34,168 bases of DNA from Candidatus Pelagibacter communis (GTDB taxonomy: Bacteria; Pseudomonadota; Alphaproteobacteria; Pelagibacterales; Pelagibacteraceae). Under the pieces are notes generated by a model. That model saw only the letters and a program-made list of their open reading frames with translations. It had not been told where the DNA came from and searched no databases. Position numbers and translations under genes: made by a program. The DNA is taken from positions 1 through 34,168 of the forward strand of contig NZ_CVSF01000005.1 of assembly GCF_001179925.1 (NCBI RefSeq), in the 5' to 3' direction. Shown piece after piece: positions 33,082 to 34,168 of the stretch. Within the stretch, counting starts at the first letter, position 1. Every line of letters begins with the position of its first letter.

Positions 33082-33894
33082 TTATTCAATTAAATATTCA
33101 TTAAATTTTTCTTTATTCTTGCTTATATAATCTGGTAATTTACCATCCTCATATTTTCTAAAGATATATCCTCTGTCATAAATATCTTGATTATCTTTAA
33201 TTTTTTGTTCAATCTTTTTTTTATCAGCAAAAAAACTATTATTATATTCCTTATGGGCAAATCCTTTTACTTTTTTTAATATTTCATCAGTTTTTAATAT
33301 GTATGAAAAATGCCATCCTCCGTTTTCTACTACATAGTTGTTACTTAAATACCTTTTTATTATTTCATATTTTCTAGGAAATTTTGTATTTCTAAGTTGT
33401 TGTGGAGAGTTTAAGTTTTTTAACTGACATCCTCTTGATCCAGGCCATTTTTTAAAAGTTAAATTTTGATTATTAAATTTGTAATAAAAAAAATCTTGTG
33501 AAAAAAAAATGTATTTATATTTTTTAAGTACCAATTCTAAATTAATATTTTTTAGGTTGGGTATTTCATCTAAATCAGAAATAATTATGAAATCCTCTTT
33601 ATCAAATTTTAATAAATTAGAAATATAATTTCTTTGATAATTTTCTATCCACCAATGATTTTTTTTTTGAAATTCTAAAAAATCATCTGGCATTTTATCT
33701 ATAAATTTATAGATAATTTTATTTTCAAATTTTTTAAATTTATCAATATTAAAATTTTTCTTCTTTTTTGTTCCTTGATGTTCATATGCACATTCAACGA
33801 TTACAAAATAATCAACAAATTCATCTAAAGTATTTAATCTAACGTCTAGTACTACATCTTCATTGAAATACGTAAAGCAATCTATTACTTTCAT
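33082..33894 (-). CDS. Glycosyltransferase family 17 protein
   Basis: The 270-residue protein resembles GT17, the family of eukaryotic beta-1,4-mannosyl-glycoprotein N-acetylglucosaminyltransferase (MGAT3), which also has many bacterial members. Visible are MKVIDCFTYFNEDVVLDVRL, IVECAYEHQGTKK, the donor/metal motif SDLDEIPNL around 112-120, and WPGSRGCQLKNLNSPQQLR with NGGWHFSYI. It presumably adds a sugar to a surface glycan. It is extremely AT-rich and lies convergent to the DUF6165 gene with 17 bases between. Donor and acceptor unknown. Confidence 0.85.
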   Translation of the reverse strand: MKVIDCFTYFNEDVVLDVRLNTLDEFVDYFVIVECAYEHQGTKKKKNFNIDKFKKFENKIIYKFIDKMPDDFLEFQKKNHWWIENYQRNYISNLLKFDKEDFIIISDLDEIPNLKNINLELVLKKYKYIFFSQDFFYYKFNNQNLTFKKWPGSRGCQLKNLNSPQQLRNTKFPRKYEIIKRYLSNNYVVENGGWHFSYILKTDEILKKVKGFAHKEYNNSFFADKKKIEQKIKDNQDIYDRGYIFRKYEDGKLPDYISKNKEKFNEYLIE

Positions 33895-33986
33895 AATTAG
33901 AACTTAACAAAAATATATCAAAAAAAAATGAATATTTTTATTATTAATTAATATACAAATTCTTAAAAAATAATATTCGCTTATTA

Positions 33987-34168
33987 ATGAAAAAAAAAAT
34001 TTTAGTCATTAATTCCATCAACTACATAAGAAATACATCGATTAATAATTTTCTAAAAAAGAAATATGATTTGAAAGAAGTTAGATATAATGGAAACTTT
34101 ATAATAAAAAATTTAAAATTATTAAAAATTTTTTTTTTAAAATTTGATTTAATCTTTATAAACTGGAA
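33987..34168 (+). CDS. Start of an unidentified protein (3' truncated by window end)
   Basis: An ATG at 33987 opens a frame that runs off the window after about 60 codons: MKKKILVINSINYIRN, then a Lys/Asn/Ile/Phe-rich stretch with a hydrophobic part (LLKIFFLKFDLIFINW). The beginning has the beta-strand/loop look of a GT-B glycosyltransferase N-terminus, and the neighbourhood favours this, but 60 residues are too few to decide. The 92-base gap before it (33895-33986) is almost pure A/T and shows no clear promoter or gene. Confidence 0.55.
   Translation, partial: MKKKILVINSINYIRNTSINNFLKKKYDLKEVRYNGNFIIKNLKLLKIFFLKFDLIFINW

Noticed and set aside
1-34168. CRISPR arrays, insertion sequences, tRNA or rRNA genes
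   Set aside because: No regularly spaced repeats, transposase-like proteins with inverted repeats, or cloverleaf/rRNA sequences were seen on either strand.

Overview
The window looks like a streamlined, AT-rich alphaproteobacterial genome of the SAR11 (Pelagibacterales) type. This rests on the very low GC content, Lys/Asn/Ile-rich proteins, almost no intergenic DNA, start/stop overlaps inside gene pairs, convergent genes that touch or share their stop codons, and a gene repertoire typical of that group (purQL-bolA-grxD-rpsD, citramalate synthase, class II DAHP synthase, prpDBC, nrdAB, TSUP exporter). Species assignment is inference; there is no rRNA gene to check it. No tRNA, rRNA, insertion sequence, phage gene or CRISPR array was seen. 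No stretch over 300 bases lacks a gene.

Left part (1-9.3 kb): the end of purQ, purL (frameshifted near its 3' end), bolA and monothiol glutaredoxin run rightward. A leftward block follows, in transcription order nadE, cysS, cimA, a DUF1989 protein, a TrmJ-type rRNA/tRNA methyltransferase (also frameshifted near its 3' end) and rpsD, which has its own strong promoter. Centre-left (9.3-14 kb): class II DAHP synthase, glmS and a stand-alone acetyltransferase half of GlmU point left, with a phosphoglycolate-phosphatase-like HAD protein divergent from them. Centre (14-20.6 kb): prpD-prpB-prpC (methylcitrate cycle) runs rightward and meets nrdA-nrdB head to tail-end. nrdA is preceded by a promoter overlapping what looks like a pair of NrdR boxes.

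Right-centre (20.6-30 kb): a phosphomannomutase/phosphoglucomutase, a 380-residue protein that is almost entirely one charged helix, a small lipoprotein, a GC-rich hairpin element, a TSUP exporter, a dihydrouridine synthase, RNA polymerase omega with a long acidic tail, an MFS transporter, a 3-hydroxyisobutyrate-dehydrogenase-family enzyme, a PNPOx-like flavoprotein, and a leftward trio of gamma-carbonic anhydrase, a secreted YHYH-type protein and a lipoprotein. Right end (30-34.2 kb): a thioredoxin-like protein, then glycosyltransferases of families GT4, GT9 and GT17, a DUF6165 protein and the start of another gene. This looks like the edge of a cell-surface glycan island.

The most notable points are two genes broken by one extra base at or near A/T homopolymers, a GlmU without its uridylyltransferase half, the long helical protein, the isolated GC-rich hairpin flanked by a short direct repeat, the inferred NrdR operator pair, and several promoters whose -10 box lies so close to the start codon that the mRNA should be leaderless or nearly so.
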